This document shows, in pieces, positions 33,938 to 42,171 of a DNA stretch of 64,000 nucleotides (positions are counted from its first letter, which is position 1; each line of letters starts with the position of its first letter). Source of the stretch: Oryzobacter faecalis (lineage in GTDB: Bacteria > Actinomycetota > Actinomycetes > Actinomycetales > Dermatophilaceae). The position numbers and the translations under genes were made by a program. The DNA lies in assembly GCF_046764005.1 (NCBI RefSeq), contig NZ_JBKOFW010000002.1:496001-560000 (forward strand), in the 5' to 3' direction. The notes below the pieces were generated by a model. The model saw nothing but the letters and a program-made list of their open reading frames with translations. It was not told where the DNA came from and made no database searches.

Positions 33938-34998
33938 GGATCCTCGCCCTGCCCGGCGACGGCATCGGGCCCGAGATCACCGCCGTCACCCTCGACGTCC
34001 TCGCCGAGCTCGCCCGGCTCACCGGCGTGGCCCTCGACGTCGAGACCCGGGACATCGGGCTCGCCTCGCTCGCCGCCGTCGGCACGACCCTCCCTGATGA
34101 CGTCCTCGCCCTCGTCCCGCAGGTCGACGGCACCGTCCTCGGGCCGGTCTCGCACTACGAGTACCCGGCGACGGAGCAGGGCGGGCTCAACCCCTCGGCC
34201 GTCCTGCGCACCCGGTTCGGGCTGCACTCCAACGTCCGCCCCTGCCGCTCGCTCGACGACCTCAGTGTCCTGCGCGAGCCGATGGACCTCGTCATCGTCC
34301 GGGAGAACACCGAGGGCTTCTACTCGGACCGCTCGATGTTCGCCGGCTCGGGTGAGTTCATGCCGGATGCCGACAGCGCCTTCTCGATCCGCAAGATCAC
34401 CAGGAAGGCGTCGGAACGCGTGGCGCGCACCGCGTTCGAGCTCGCGGCCACCCGGCGCCGGCACGTCACCGCCGTGCACAAGGCCAACGTCCTCAGGCTG
34501 AGCGACGGGCTCTTCCTCCGCGCCGTCCGGGAGGTGCGCGAGGAGTTCCCCGACGTCGGGTACCGCGAGCTGATCGTCGACGCCACGGCCGCACGCCTCA
34601 TCCGGGCGCCCGGTGAGTTCGACGTCGTCGTCACGACGAACATGTTCGGCGACATCCTCAGCGACCAGGCCTCCGAGCTGTGCGGCAGCCTCGGGCTCGG
34701 CGGCGCCGTGAACCGGGGCGACGACCTGTGCGTGGCGCAGGCCCAGCACGGCTCCGCCCCCGACATCGCCGGTCAGGGCGTCGCCAACCCCACCTCGCTG
34801 CTGCTGTCCACCGCCATGCTCCTCCGGTGGCACGGCGAGAGGTCCGACGACGCGGCGCTCGTCGCCGCCGCGGGCCGCCTCGAGGCAGGCGTCGACGCGG
34901 TGCTCCGTGACCCCTCCTCCCGCACGCGCGACCTCGGCGGCACGTGCTCCACAGCCGGCTTCGCCGACGCGCTGCTGACCCGGCTCCGCTCCGCCTGA
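33934..34998 (+). CDS. isocitrate/isopropylmalate dehydrogenase family (tartrate dehydrogenase-like)
   Basis: The 354-residue NAD(P)-dependent beta-decarboxylating dehydrogenase starts ALPGDGIGPEIT. It has VRENTEGFYSDRS (catalytic Tyr), VHKANVLRLSDGLF (catalytic Lys) and NMFGDILSDQASE (metal Asp pair), followed by HGSAPDIAGQG at the cofactor site. It acts on (2R,3S)-2-hydroxy-diacids. With no leu genes nearby, a tartrate/malate-type or substituted malate substrate is more likely than isopropylmalate. Confidence 0.92.
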   Translation: MRILALPGDGIGPEITAVTLDVLAELARLTGVALDVETRDIGLASLAAVGTTLPDDVLALVPQVDGTVLGPVSHYEYPATEQGGLNPSAVLRTRFGLHSNVRPCRSLDDLSVLREPMDLVIVRENTEGFYSDRSMFAGSGEFMPDADSAFSIRKITRKASERVARTAFELAATRRRHVTAVHKANVLRLSDGLFLRAVREVREEFPDVGYRELIVDATAARLIRAPGEFDVVVTTNMFGDILSDQASELCGSLGLGGAVNRGDDLCVAQAQHGSAPDIAGQGVANPTSLLLSTAMLLRWHGERSDDAALVAAAGRLEAGVDAVLRDPSSRTRDLGGTCSTAGFADALLTRLRSA

Positions 34999-35037
34999 AC
35001 CCCTCTGTCCCCGCCCCATCTCCCCGAGAGGACACCC

Positions 35038-35472
35038 ATGACCCCCCAGCCCAAGGCGCCGAACCTGCTCATCACGCCGGAGGACGTCGTGCCGTTCGAC
35101 CGCGGCAACGGCGTCGTCACCATCCCGTACGTGGGCAGGTGGAACTGCGAGACCAACCGGGTGACGACGGGCCAGACCCGGTTCGCGCCCGGCACCGGTC
35201 TCCCGCTGCACAGCCACAACGTCGAGGAGTCGGTGCTCGTCCTCGAGGGTGAGGCCCTCGCCGAGATCGGCGACGAGTCCTTCGACCTCGTTGCGGGACA
35301 GGCCACCTGGGTCCCCGCGGGGATCCCCCACCGCTTCCACAACCGGGGCGAGGGCACGATGCGCATCTACTGGGTCTACGGGGGGCGCGACGTCACCCGG
35401 ACCATCACCGCGACCGGCGAGACCTTCGAGCACCTCTCCGAGAGCGACCGGGGCGGGCTCCGCGCGACATGA
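35038..35472 (+). CDS. cupin-domain protein
   Basis: The 144-residue protein is a single cupin barrel. Motif 1 is GTGLPLHSHNVEESVLVLEGE (metal His57, His59 and Glu near 63) and motif 2 is WVPAGIPHRFHNRG with the second His. The family holds metal-dependent isomerases, oxygenases and binding proteins. It ends with ATGA overlap into the aldehyde dehydrogenase gene. GAGAGGA precedes the ATG. Role in the pathway unknown; a dioxygenase or an isomerase step is plausible. Confidence 0.9.
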   Translation: MTPQPKAPNLLITPEDVVPFDRGNGVVTIPYVGRWNCETNRVTTGQTRFAPGTGLPLHSHNVEESVLVLEGEALAEIGDESFDLVAGQATWVPAGIPHRFHNRGEGTMRIYWVYGGRDVTRTITATGETFEHLSESDRGGLRAT

Positions 35473-36857
35473 GCATCCTCACCGTAAACCCGGCCGACGG
35501 CACGACCATCGCCTCGTACGAGCCGATGACGGGTGCGGAGGTCGAGGCCGCCGTCGCCGCAGGAGCCGCGGCCGCGGCCTCCTGGGGGAGGGTGCCCGTG
35601 GCCGAGCGCGCCGCGCGGCTCACCGACCTCGCCGGCCTGCTCCGGGCCGAGGCCGACGGCCTCGCCGCGCTCGTGACGCGGGAGATGGGCAAACCGCTCG
35701 CCGAGGCCCACGGCGAGGTGGACAAGTCGGCGGTCACGGCGGAGTACTACGCCGCCCACGCCCCGGCGTTGCTCGCCGACAGCCCGGTCGACCTCGGTCC
35801 GACACCGACGCGGGCCTGGGTCGCCCACGAGCCGGTGGGGCTCGTCCTCGCGGTCATGCCGTGGAACTTCCCGGTGTGGCAGGTCATGCGGTTCGCCCTC
35901 CCGACGCTGGCCGCCGGCAACGGCGTCCTCCTCAAGCACGCCCCGAACGTCACCGGCTGCGCGCTCGCGATGGCCGACCTCGCCGCCCGGGCCGGCTTCC
36001 CCGCCGACCTGGTCACGGCCCTCGTCGTGGCCGAGTCCGACGTCCCGGAGACGGTCGCCCGGCTCATCGAGGACCCGCGGGTCGCCGCGGTCACCCTCAC
36101 CGGCAGCAACCGCGCCGGCGAGATGGTGGGCGCCGCCGCGGGCCGGGCGTCCAAGCCGTCGGTGCTCGAGCTCGGCGGGTCGGACGCGTTCGTCGTCCTC
36201 GCCGACGCCGACGTCGAGGCCGCTGCGGCCGCCGCGGTGCGGTCGAGGTTCACCAACTCCGGCCAGAGCTGCGTGTGCGCCAAGCGGTTCGTCGTCGAGG
36301 CACCGGTGGCGGAGGCGTTCACGGCGGCGTTCGTCGCTAGCGTCCGCGCCCTCGTCCAGGGTGACCCGACGGACCCGGCGACGACCGTGGGCCCGCTGGC
36401 ACGACGCGACCTGCGCGACGCCCTCCAGCGGCAGGTCGACGCCTCCCTGGCTGCGGGTGCCGAGCTCGCCACCGGGGGCCGGGGCGTCGACGGGCCGGGC
36501 AGCTTCTACGAGCCCACCGTGCTCCTCGGGACCGGTCCGGGGATGCCGGTGTTCGACGAGGAGACCTTCGGCCCCGTCGCCGCCGTCGCGGTCGCCCGCG
36601 ACGAGGACCACGCGGTCGAGCTCGCGGACGCCACGGACTACGGCCTCGGGCTGAGCGTCTGGAGCGGGTCGACCGAGCGGGCCCTGGCCGTGGCACGACG
36701 GGTCACCTCGGGCGCCGCGTTCGTCAACGCGGTCGTCGCGTCCGACCCGCGGGTGCCCTTCGGCGGGACCAAGCGCAGCGGCTACGGGCGCGAGCTGGCC
36801 GCCGCCGGGCTGCACGCGTTCACGAACACCCGGACCTACTGGGTCGCCGCCGGCTGA
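35469..36857 (+). CDS. aldehyde dehydrogenase, succinate-semialdehyde-dehydrogenase type
   Basis: The 462-residue enzyme is most like NAD(P)-dependent succinate semialdehyde dehydrogenases of the short GabD1 group. The blocks are VMPWNFPVWQVMRFALPTL (about 136-154), LTGSNRAG, general-base Glu235 in LELGGSDAFVVL, nucleophile Cys268 in NSGQSCVCAKRF, and EETFGPVAAV. As last gene of the operon it would oxidise a semialdehyde made by the upstream enzymes to the acid that enters central metabolism. The true substrate is inferred to be a C3-C5 semialdehyde. Confidence 0.93.
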   Translation: MSILTVNPADGTTIASYEPMTGAEVEAAVAAGAAAAASWGRVPVAERAARLTDLAGLLRAEADGLAALVTREMGKPLAEAHGEVDKSAVTAEYYAAHAPALLADSPVDLGPTPTRAWVAHEPVGLVLAVMPWNFPVWQVMRFALPTLAAGNGVLLKHAPNVTGCALAMADLAARAGFPADLVTALVVAESDVPETVARLIEDPRVAAVTLTGSNRAGEMVGAAAGRASKPSVLELGGSDAFVVLADADVEAAAAAAVRSRFTNSGQSCVCAKRFVVEAPVAEAFTAAFVASVRALVQGDPTDPATTVGPLARRDLRDALQRQVDASLAAGAELATGGRGVDGPGSFYEPTVLLGTGPGMPVFDEETFGPVAAVAVARDEDHAVELADATDYGLGLSVWSGSTERALAVARRVTSGAAFVNAVVASDPRVPFGGTKRSGYGRELAAAGLHAFTNTRTYWVAAG

Positions 36858-36877
36858 GGACGAGAGCCCTCAGCCGG
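36850..36877. terminator. 10-bp hairpin overlapping the aldehyde dehydrogenase stop
   Basis: CCGGCTGAGG (36850-36859) pairs exactly with CCTCAGCCGG (36868-36877) around an 8-base loop. It includes the TGA stop and lies before the convergent PQQ-type gene, so it is a probable bidirectional terminator. Confidence 0.65.
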
Positions 36878-36895
36878 CGACGTGGACCCTGCGGC

Positions 36896-38446
36896 TCAGC
36901 CGAGGCCGAAGGCGAACAGCTTGTTGTTCGGGGTGCCGAAGCCGAAGTTGCTGTAGCCGGAGCCCCAGTAGACGGTGCCGTTCGAGATGGCCGCGCCGGA
37001 CAGGCACGAGCCGCCGCTCGCGAACCGCCACAGCTCGCTGCCGTCGGCCGCGTCGAGGGCGTACATGTGCCCGAGGGGGTCGAGGGAGCACCCGAAGACG
37101 ACGCCGTTGGCCGTCGTCACCGGGCCGGACGTCGAGCCGCCCTGCGAGGGTCGTGCCTCCCAGACCAGCTCGCCGGTCGCGGCGTCGAGCCCGCTCCACA
37201 CACCGGTGTTCGCGCCGTTCCAGGAGACGCCACCGCTGTTCGCGTTCGCGGTGTAGACACGGCGCCCGTCCGTGGCCGAGCCCCACTGGAGCCCACCGGC
37301 CGTGCCGCCGGGACCGGCCTGGGTCACCCACACGACCGCACCGGTCGCGGGGTCGAGCGCCCAGTACTGGCCGCTCTTCTGCCCGGCACCGACGAGCTCA
37401 CGCCCCTTCATCGGCCCGCTCGCGACGGTGAACAGGTTGGGGGCCTGGCCGAAGTCGTAGTCGGGCCCGGCCGGCTCGGGGCAGTTCGACCCGTCCCCGA
37501 TGAACGGGATGCAGTCGACCGTCCAGGCGTCGAAGTCCAGCGCCTTGGTCACCCACTTCACGGCACCGGTGCGCATGTCGAGCGCCACGATCGCGTCGAA
37601 GTAGTTGTCCGCCGGGAGGCAGGCCGCGCGGCCCTCCGGGGTCGTCGCCGCCGCGACGCACGCGAGGGTCTCCGGCGGGGCGTCGTAGTTGTTGCCGGTG
37701 GCGACGTAGACGGTGCGCCGCTTGGTGTCGATGGCCGGCGAGCTGCCCCACACCGCGTTGCCCGGGAAGTTCGCGGGGGTCATGTAGGTGCGCCAGAGGA
37801 TGGCTCCGGTCCTCGCGTCGAGGGCCAGCATGCTGCCGCGGAAGGAGCAGCACGGGTAGCCGGGGACGACGGCGGAGAGCAGCTCCTCCTGGCTGGCCAC
37901 CCCGACGTAGACGACGCCGTCGAACACCGTCGCCGACTGCGTGATGATCGCCGCCGGGTGCGTCTCCACCTGGGTCCGCCACAGCAGGGCGCCGGTCGCC
38001 TTGCTCACCGCGACCACGGCTCCGCCGCCGCCGAACGGGCCCTGGTTGCCGATGACGAGCGAGGTGTCCGTCAGGGCCGGCGTGGCGCGGAACTTGTCGA
38101 AGCCGACGCCGGTGAGCGTGGAGGCCGTCGTGCGCCACACCTGCTGTCCGGTCGCCTTGTTCACGGCGTAGAGGTTGCCCCGCCAGTCCGGGACGTAGAC
38201 GTTCTGGCCGTCGACGGCCGGCGTCGCCGACACGTCGCCCTCGGTCGTGAACGCCCACTTGGTGGTCAGGCCGGAGACGTTGGCCGCCGAGATCTTCGAC
38301 TCGCTCGCGGCGAACCGGGTGTTCTGCCGGTCACCGCCGGCCGTCGTCCAGCCGTTGCCCCCCGGCGCGGCCACCGCCTGGCCCCCGACGAGGAGCGCTC
38401 CTGCCGCCCCGGCCGCCACTGCCACACGCCAACGCCACGTCCTCAT
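36896..38446 (-). CDS. secreted PQQ-type beta-propeller protein (quinoprotein dehydrogenase-like)
   Basis: The 516-residue protein has a signal peptide ending VAAPG (about 29) and a propeller of repeated tryptophan-docking blades, for example LYAVNKATGQQVWRT, VVAVSKATGALLWRT and MLALDARTGAILWRT. This resembles polyvinyl-alcohol and other PQQ dehydrogenases. A vicinal Cys pair in GYPCCSFRG could match the disulphide ring that contacts PQQ. No cytochrome c domain and no pqq genes are seen here. GAGAGGA precedes the chosen ATG; 17 upstream in-frame codons are excluded. Activity unproven. Confidence 0.85.
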   Translation of the reverse strand: MRTWRWRVAVAAGAAGALLVGGQAVAAPGGNGWTTAGGDRQNTRFAASESKISAANVSGLTTKWAFTTEGDVSATPAVDGQNVYVPDWRGNLYAVNKATGQQVWRTTASTLTGVGFDKFRATPALTDTSLVIGNQGPFGGGGAVVAVSKATGALLWRTQVETHPAAIITQSATVFDGVVYVGVASQEELLSAVVPGYPCCSFRGSMLALDARTGAILWRTYMTPANFPGNAVWGSSPAIDTKRRTVYVATGNNYDAPPETLACVAAATTPEGRAACLPADNYFDAIVALDMRTGAVKWVTKALDFDAWTVDCIPFIGDGSNCPEPAGPDYDFGQAPNLFTVASGPMKGRELVGAGQKSGQYWALDPATGAVVWVTQAGPGGTAGGLQWGSATDGRRVYTANANSGGVSWNGANTGVWSGLDAATGELVWEARPSQGGSTSGPVTTANGVVFGCSLDPLGHMYALDAADGSELWRFASGGSCLSGAAISNGTVYWGSGYSNFGFGTPNNKLFAFGLG

Positions 38447-38470
38447 GGGACCGTCCTCTCGACAAGGAGA

Positions 38471-38496
38471 TGGCCCGGCCGCCGTCGACCGGGCCA
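38471..38496. terminator. 8-bp hairpin downstream of the IclR gene
   Basis: TGGCCCGG (38471-38478) pairs with CCGGGCCA (38489-38496) around a 10-base loop, between the minus-strand IclR gene and the start of the PQQ-type gene. With the next hairpin it probably insulates the two genes. Confidence 0.5.
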
Positions 38497-38536
38497 CCTG
38501 TCAACGTATGACCCTCCCGGACGGGGCGTCCATGGC

Positions 38537-38552
38537 CCGACCGGGGGGTCGG
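38537..38552. terminator. 6-bp hairpin directly after the IclR stop
   Basis: CCGACC and GGTCGG flank a GGGG loop 7 bases after the IclR stop codon, in the right place for an intrinsic-like terminator of iclR. Short stem, so moderate support. Confidence 0.45.
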
Positions 38553-38558
38553 TACCCC

Positions 38559-39323
38559 TCAGCGAGTAGCCCGTCCGAGCCGGGTCGACAGGCTCGCGGC
38601 CGCCTTGCGGACGGCTGCCACGAGCAGGGCGGTCGTCGCCGCATCCACGTCCACCTGCGGAAACGTCACCGCCACCCCGGCGACGGGGTAGTCGTTGTGG
38701 TCGAGCACCGCGGCGGCCACCGACCCCAGCCCGGGGGTGACGAGCCCGTCCTCCACGGCATGGCCGCGCTGGCGCACCGCCTGGAGCTCGGCGCGCAGCC
38801 GGGTCGTCGACGACGGGCCGCGGCCGTCGCGCTGCACGAGGGCGGCTCGGTCGGGGTAGAGCGCGCGGACCTGGGCGGCGGGAAGGGCGGCCAGCATCGC
38901 CATCCCGGAGGCCGTCAGCGCGGCGGGGAGGCGGACACCGACGTCGGTGACGAGGAGCGGCCGGCCGGGCGCCCGCTGCTCGATGACGTAGAGGACGTCA
39001 CGGCCGTGGAGGACCGCGAGGTGGGCGTTGTGGCCGGTGGCCTCGGCGAGGCGGTCCATGACGCCGCGGGCCATCCGCTCGAGCGGGGCCTGGCGCTGGT
39101 ACGCCGAGCCGAGCTCGTAGGCCGCGATCCCGAGCCCGTAGCGGCGCTCCTCGGGCAGGTGGCGCACGTAGCCACGGTCGACGAGGACGCTGAGCAGGTG
39201 GTAGACGCTCGAACGGGGCAGGCCGAGGTCGCGGGCGATGGCGGCAGCGGGCACCGGTTCGCCGCGGCGGGCGATGAGGGCGAGGACGTCGAGGGCGTGC
39301 CCCGCGGCCGGTGCGTTGGCCAT
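38559..39323 (-). CDS. IclR-family regulator of the hut genes
   Basis: The 254-residue regulator has an N-terminal winged helix (AGHALDVLALIARRGEPV, AIARDLGLPRSSVYHLLSVL) and a C-terminal IclR effector domain with the end block GLVTPGLGSVAAAVLDHNDYPVAGVAV. It is divergent from hutH over 190 bases that contain the palindrome GTCTTGGATCCGAGAC; close relatives of that site precede hutU and the hutF operon. It is therefore the likely hut regulator, presumably responding to histidine or urocanate. GAGGAT lies 6 bases before the ATG. Confidence 0.92.
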   Translation of the reverse strand: MANAPAAGHALDVLALIARRGEPVPAAAIARDLGLPRSSVYHLLSVLVDRGYVRHLPEERRYGLGIAAYELGSAYQRQAPLERMARGVMDRLAEATGHNAHLAVLHGRDVLYVIEQRAPGRPLLVTDVGVRLPAALTASGMAMLAALPAAQVRALYPDRAALVQRDGRGPSSTTRLRAELQAVRQRGHAVEDGLVTPGLGSVAAAVLDHNDYPVAGVAVTFPQVDVDAATTALLVAAVRKAAASLSTRLGRATR

Positions 39324-39442
39324 GGCGCCATCCTCGCACCCCGCGGGTCCGCCTCGTCAGGCCTCGTCGTCGAGCGCCTCGGGGCCCACGGTCCGCCACC
39401 CGGGCCGCAGCCCCTCCCCGTCGTCGCCGCTGGTACAGCCGG

Positions 39443-39458
39443 GTCTTGGATCCGAGAC
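39443..39458. promoter_or_regulatory. hut operator 1, GTCTTGGATCCGAGAC
   Basis: A 16-base near-palindrome (one mismatched pair) lies in the iclR-hutH divergent region. Its right half ATCCGAGAC is the exact complement of the left half of the site before hutU. A shared IclR operator is the simplest reading. Confidence 0.6.
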
Positions 39459-39513
39459 ATGACGCGGCCCCTCGTGGTGGTCCCGCCCCGCCGTCGGCGC
39501 TGCAATGGGAACC

Positions 39514-41148
39514 ATGAGCGACGAGACCTCCCGCGAGCGGATGCCGACCTCCTACCGGGCCGGCGGTCCCGCCACGGACGTCGCCTCGGCCGACGCGGTC
39601 CCCGGGCTCGAGCCGGTCGTCGTCGGGGGCGGACCGCTCGTCATCGAGGACGTGGTCCGGGTGGCACGCGACGGGGCCCCGGTCGTCGTGGCCCCGGCCG
39701 CCCTCGAGGAGGTCCGGCGCACCCGCGAGGTCGTCCGCGGGCTCGCCTCCGACACCCAGCCGCACTACGGCGTCTCCACCGGGTTCGGCGCGCTCGCGAC
39801 GCGGCACATCCCCGTCGACCTGCGCCACCGCCTCCAGCGCTCGCTCATCCGCAGCCACGCCGCGGGGTCCGGGCCGGAGGTCGAGCGGGAGGTCGTCCGC
39901 GCCCTGATGCTGCTGCGCGTCGCCACGCTCGCGACCGGGCGCACCGGCATTCGCGAGGAGACCCTGACCACCTACGTCGGGCTGCTCAACGCGGGCATCA
40001 CGCCGGTCGTCCACGAGTACGGCTCGCTCGGCTGCTCCGGCGACCTCGCCCCCCTCTCGCACTGCGCCCTGGCGCTCATGGGGGAGGGGCCGGTGCGCGA
40101 CTCGAAGGGGGAGGTCGTCGAGGCAGGTGCCGCGCTGGCGGCCGCCGGCCTCGCGCCCGTCGAGCTCGAGGAGAAGGAGGGCCTGGCGCTCGTCAACGGC
40201 ACCGACGGGATGCTCGGGATGCTGTGCCTCGCGCTCCACGACCTGCGCGAGCTGCTCGTCGTCGCCGACGTCGCCGCGGCCATGTCGGTCGAGGGCCTGC
40301 TCGGCACGGATGACGTCTTCGCCGCGGACCTCCACGCCCTGCGGCCCCAGCCGGGTCAGGCGGTGTCCGCCGCGAACATCCGAAAGGTGATGGCGCACAG
40401 CCAGATCCGCGAGTCGCACCGCACCGAGGCGTGCACTCGGGTCCAGGACGCCTACTCGCTGCGGTGCGCCCCCCAGGTCGCCGGTGGGGTCCGTGACACC
40501 GTCGACCACGCCGCCCGGGTCGCGGCGTTCGAGCTCGCGAGCGCCGTCGACAACCCGGTCGTCACCCCGGACGGTCGGGTCGAGAGCAACGGCAACTTCC
40601 ACGGGGCGCCCGTGGCGTACGTGCTCGACTTCCTCGCGATCGTCGCCGCCGACCTCGCCTCGATGTCGGAGCGGCGCACCGACCGCTTCCTCGACGTGGC
40701 ACGCAACCACGGCCTGCCGCCGTTCCTCGCCGACGACGCCGGTGTCGACAGCGGCCACATGATCGCGCAGTACACCCAGGCGGCGATCGTCTCCGAGATG
40801 AAGCGCCTCGCCGTCCCCGCGTCCGTCGACTCCATCCCGAGCTCGGCGATGCAGGAGGACCACGTCTCGATGGGGTGGTCGGGCGCCCGGAAGCTGCGCC
40901 GGTCGGTCGACGGGCTGGCCCGCGTCCTCGCGGTCGAGGTCCTCACCGCCGCCCGCGGCCTCCAGCTGAGGGCGCCGCTCGCGCCGGCACCTGCGACCGG
41001 TGCGGTCGTCGAGGCCCTCGTCGCCGCGGGCGCCTCCGCCCCGGGCCCGGACCGCTTCCTGGCGCCCGAGGTGGAGGTCGCCCGCCGCCTCGTCACCGAC
41101 GGCACGGTCCGCCGCGTCGCCGAGGCCCACACCGGCCCCCTCGCCTGA
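39514..41148 (+). CDS. hutH: histidine ammonia-lyase
   Basis: The enzyme (544 residues from this start) deaminates L-histidine to urocanate, step one of histidine use. The MIO loop is GSLGCSGDLAPLSH with Cys174-Ser175-Gly176 in place of the usual Ala-Ser-Gly. Other active-site blocks are YGVSTGFGALA (about 84-94), LVNGTDGML, YSLRCAPQVAGG and SAMQEDHVSMG. About 30 residues precede the conserved VVVGGGPL start, so the true start may be later, but no good alternative is present. ATG 39505 is also possible. Under the IclR operator; the methyltransferase gene converges. Confidence 0.95.
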   Translation: MSDETSRERMPTSYRAGGPATDVASADAVPGLEPVVVGGGPLVIEDVVRVARDGAPVVVAPAALEEVRRTREVVRGLASDTQPHYGVSTGFGALATRHIPVDLRHRLQRSLIRSHAAGSGPEVEREVVRALMLLRVATLATGRTGIREETLTTYVGLLNAGITPVVHEYGSLGCSGDLAPLSHCALALMGEGPVRDSKGEVVEAGAALAAAGLAPVELEEKEGLALVNGTDGMLGMLCLALHDLRELLVVADVAAAMSVEGLLGTDDVFAADLHALRPQPGQAVSAANIRKVMAHSQIRESHRTEACTRVQDAYSLRCAPQVAGGVRDTVDHAARVAAFELASAVDNPVVTPDGRVESNGNFHGAPVAYVLDFLAIVAADLASMSERRTDRFLDVARNHGLPPFLADDAGVDSGHMIAQYTQAAIVSEMKRLAVPASVDSIPSSAMQEDHVSMGWSGARKLRRSVDGLARVLAVEVLTAARGLQLRAPLAPAPATGAVVEALVAAGASAPGPDRFLAPEVEVARRLVTDGTVRRVAEAHTGPLA

Positions 41149-41202
41149 CCCCGCCCCCGAGGTCCCCGTGGCCCCGTGGTCCTCGTGGTCCTCGTCGCGG
41201 AC

Positions 41203-41244
41203 CGTGGGTGATAACCGTCGCCAGGGCGACGATCTTCACCCACG
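41203..41244. repeat. 42-base palindrome family B, copy 1
   Basis: CGTGGGTGA and TCACCCACG-type ends enclose CCGTCGCC/GGCGACG arms; a 5-base interior mismatch interrupts the stem. It lies between convergent hutH and the methyltransferase gene. An element of identical length and closely similar ends occurs at 50478-50519. Confidence 0.7.
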
Positions 41245-41272
41245 TCCGCGCGGGCGTGCGGCGGGGCGGCCC

Positions 41273-41986
41273 TCAGGCGGGGCGGGTGACCCGCACGACG
41301 AGGTCGTCGCTGTGGTGCGCTCCGGCGCCGCCGTCGATGACGCGCGCGCGTCGCTCGTCGACCGCGACGGTCCAGCCCTCGGGCACACCCGCGGCGACGT
41401 CGGCCGGGGAGAGCAGCTCCGCCGGGTCGAAGCCGTGGGCGCGGGCCCGCTCGGGGTCGACGTCGGCGTGGTGCACGACGAGCAGCGACCCGCCGGGGGC
41501 GACGAGCCGGGTGAGGGCGGCCAGCGGGTCGGTGTCATGGAAGAGCGTCGAGTAGAAAGCCGACACGAGGTCGAACTCCCCTGTCCCCAAGGTGGTTTCG
41601 ACGCCCGAGAGCTCGCCGTGCACGCAGGTGACGTCGACCCCGGCGGCCTCCGCGACGGCACGCGCCCGGGCGAGGGCGACCCCGGACGGGTCGAGCCCCA
41701 CGACCTCCCATCCCCGGCGGGCGAGCCACACGGCGTCCGCACCCTCGCCGCACCCGACGTCGAGGGCACGACCCGGCGGCAGCGCCGACGCCTCGACGAC
41801 GAGTGCGTGGTTGGGTGCGCCGCTCCAGATCCCCGACGCGTTCTCGCCGTAGCGGGCGTCCCACTCGGCCTCGCCGGGCCGGGTCCCGTGGGCGTGGCCG
41901 CTGGCGAACACCCCGTCGTGCACGTGCCCGCCGCGGTGGTCTCGGCCGGTCGGGTGGCCACCGGTCGGCGGCTCGGCTGCTGTCAT
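41273..41986 (-). CDS. SAM-dependent class I methyltransferase
   Basis: The 237-residue protein has a His/Gly-rich N terminus (about 1-35), WDARYGENASGIWSG, then the Rossmann SAM motif ALDVGCGEGADAVWLARRGWEVVGLD (motif I about 74-83, acidic Asp at the end of strand 2). Motif FDLVSAFYSTLFHD follows. It resembles TehB-like or thiopurine-type small methyltransferases; substrate unknown. It is inserted between hutH and hutU on the opposite strand with a leaderless promoter, and there is no evidence that it acts on histidine metabolites. Confidence 0.88.
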   Translation of the reverse strand: MTAAEPPTGGHPTGRDHRGGHVHDGVFASGHAHGTRPGEAEWDARYGENASGIWSGAPNHALVVEASALPPGRALDVGCGEGADAVWLARRGWEVVGLDPSGVALARARAVAEAAGVDVTCVHGELSGVETTLGTGEFDLVSAFYSTLFHDTDPLAALTRLVAPGGSLLVVHHADVDPERARAHGFDPAELLSPADVAAGVPEGWTVAVDERRARVIDGGAGAHHSDDLVVRVTRPA

Positions 41987-41993
41987 GGGTGCG

Positions 41994-41999
41994 AGTCTG
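41994..41999 (-). promoter_or_regulatory. leaderless -10 box CAGACT
   Basis: Minus-strand CAGACT lies 7 bases before the methyltransferase ATG at 41986, with no ribosome-binding site, and 12 bases from the large palindrome at 42011. Confidence 0.4.
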
Positions 42000-42010
42000 C
42001 CCCGACACCC

Positions 42011-42062
42011 CGAGTCGTGTGCTCAGGTGGCCGCCCCGGCGGCCACCTGAGCACACGACTCG
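42011..42062. repeat. 52-base perfect palindrome family A, copy 1
   Basis: Two exact 25-base arms (42011-42035, 42038-42062) meet around a 2-base centre. The outer arm is CGAGTCGTGTGCTCAG and the central 20 bases (42027-42046) are GTGGCCGCCCCGGCGGCCAC. It lies between divergent genes (methyltransferase and hutU), where a terminator for either has no obvious use. Relatives are at 52924 and 60755. Confidence 0.85.
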
Positions 42063-42081
42063 AGAAGGGCACGGGGCCGGG

Positions 42082-42097
42082 GTCTCGGATCGCAGAC
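42082..42097. promoter_or_regulatory. hut operator 2, GTCTCGGATCGCAGAC
   Basis: A 16-base near-palindrome 75 bases before the hutU ATG. Its left half GTCTCGGAT complements the right half of operator 1. Probably bound by the IclR regulator. Confidence 0.6.
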
Positions 42098-42171
42098 ACG
42101 CTCCGGGCTCGAGGGGTCCCGCCCACCACGCGCCGCCCCCACAGTGGAACCACCAGACGAAGGAGACGGAC

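Noticed and set aside
41273..41986. Role of the methyltransferase in histidine betaine or ergothioneine synthesis
   Set aside because: It lacks the EgtD-type length and motifs and is transcribed separately on the opposite strand. Proximity to hut genes alone is not enough.
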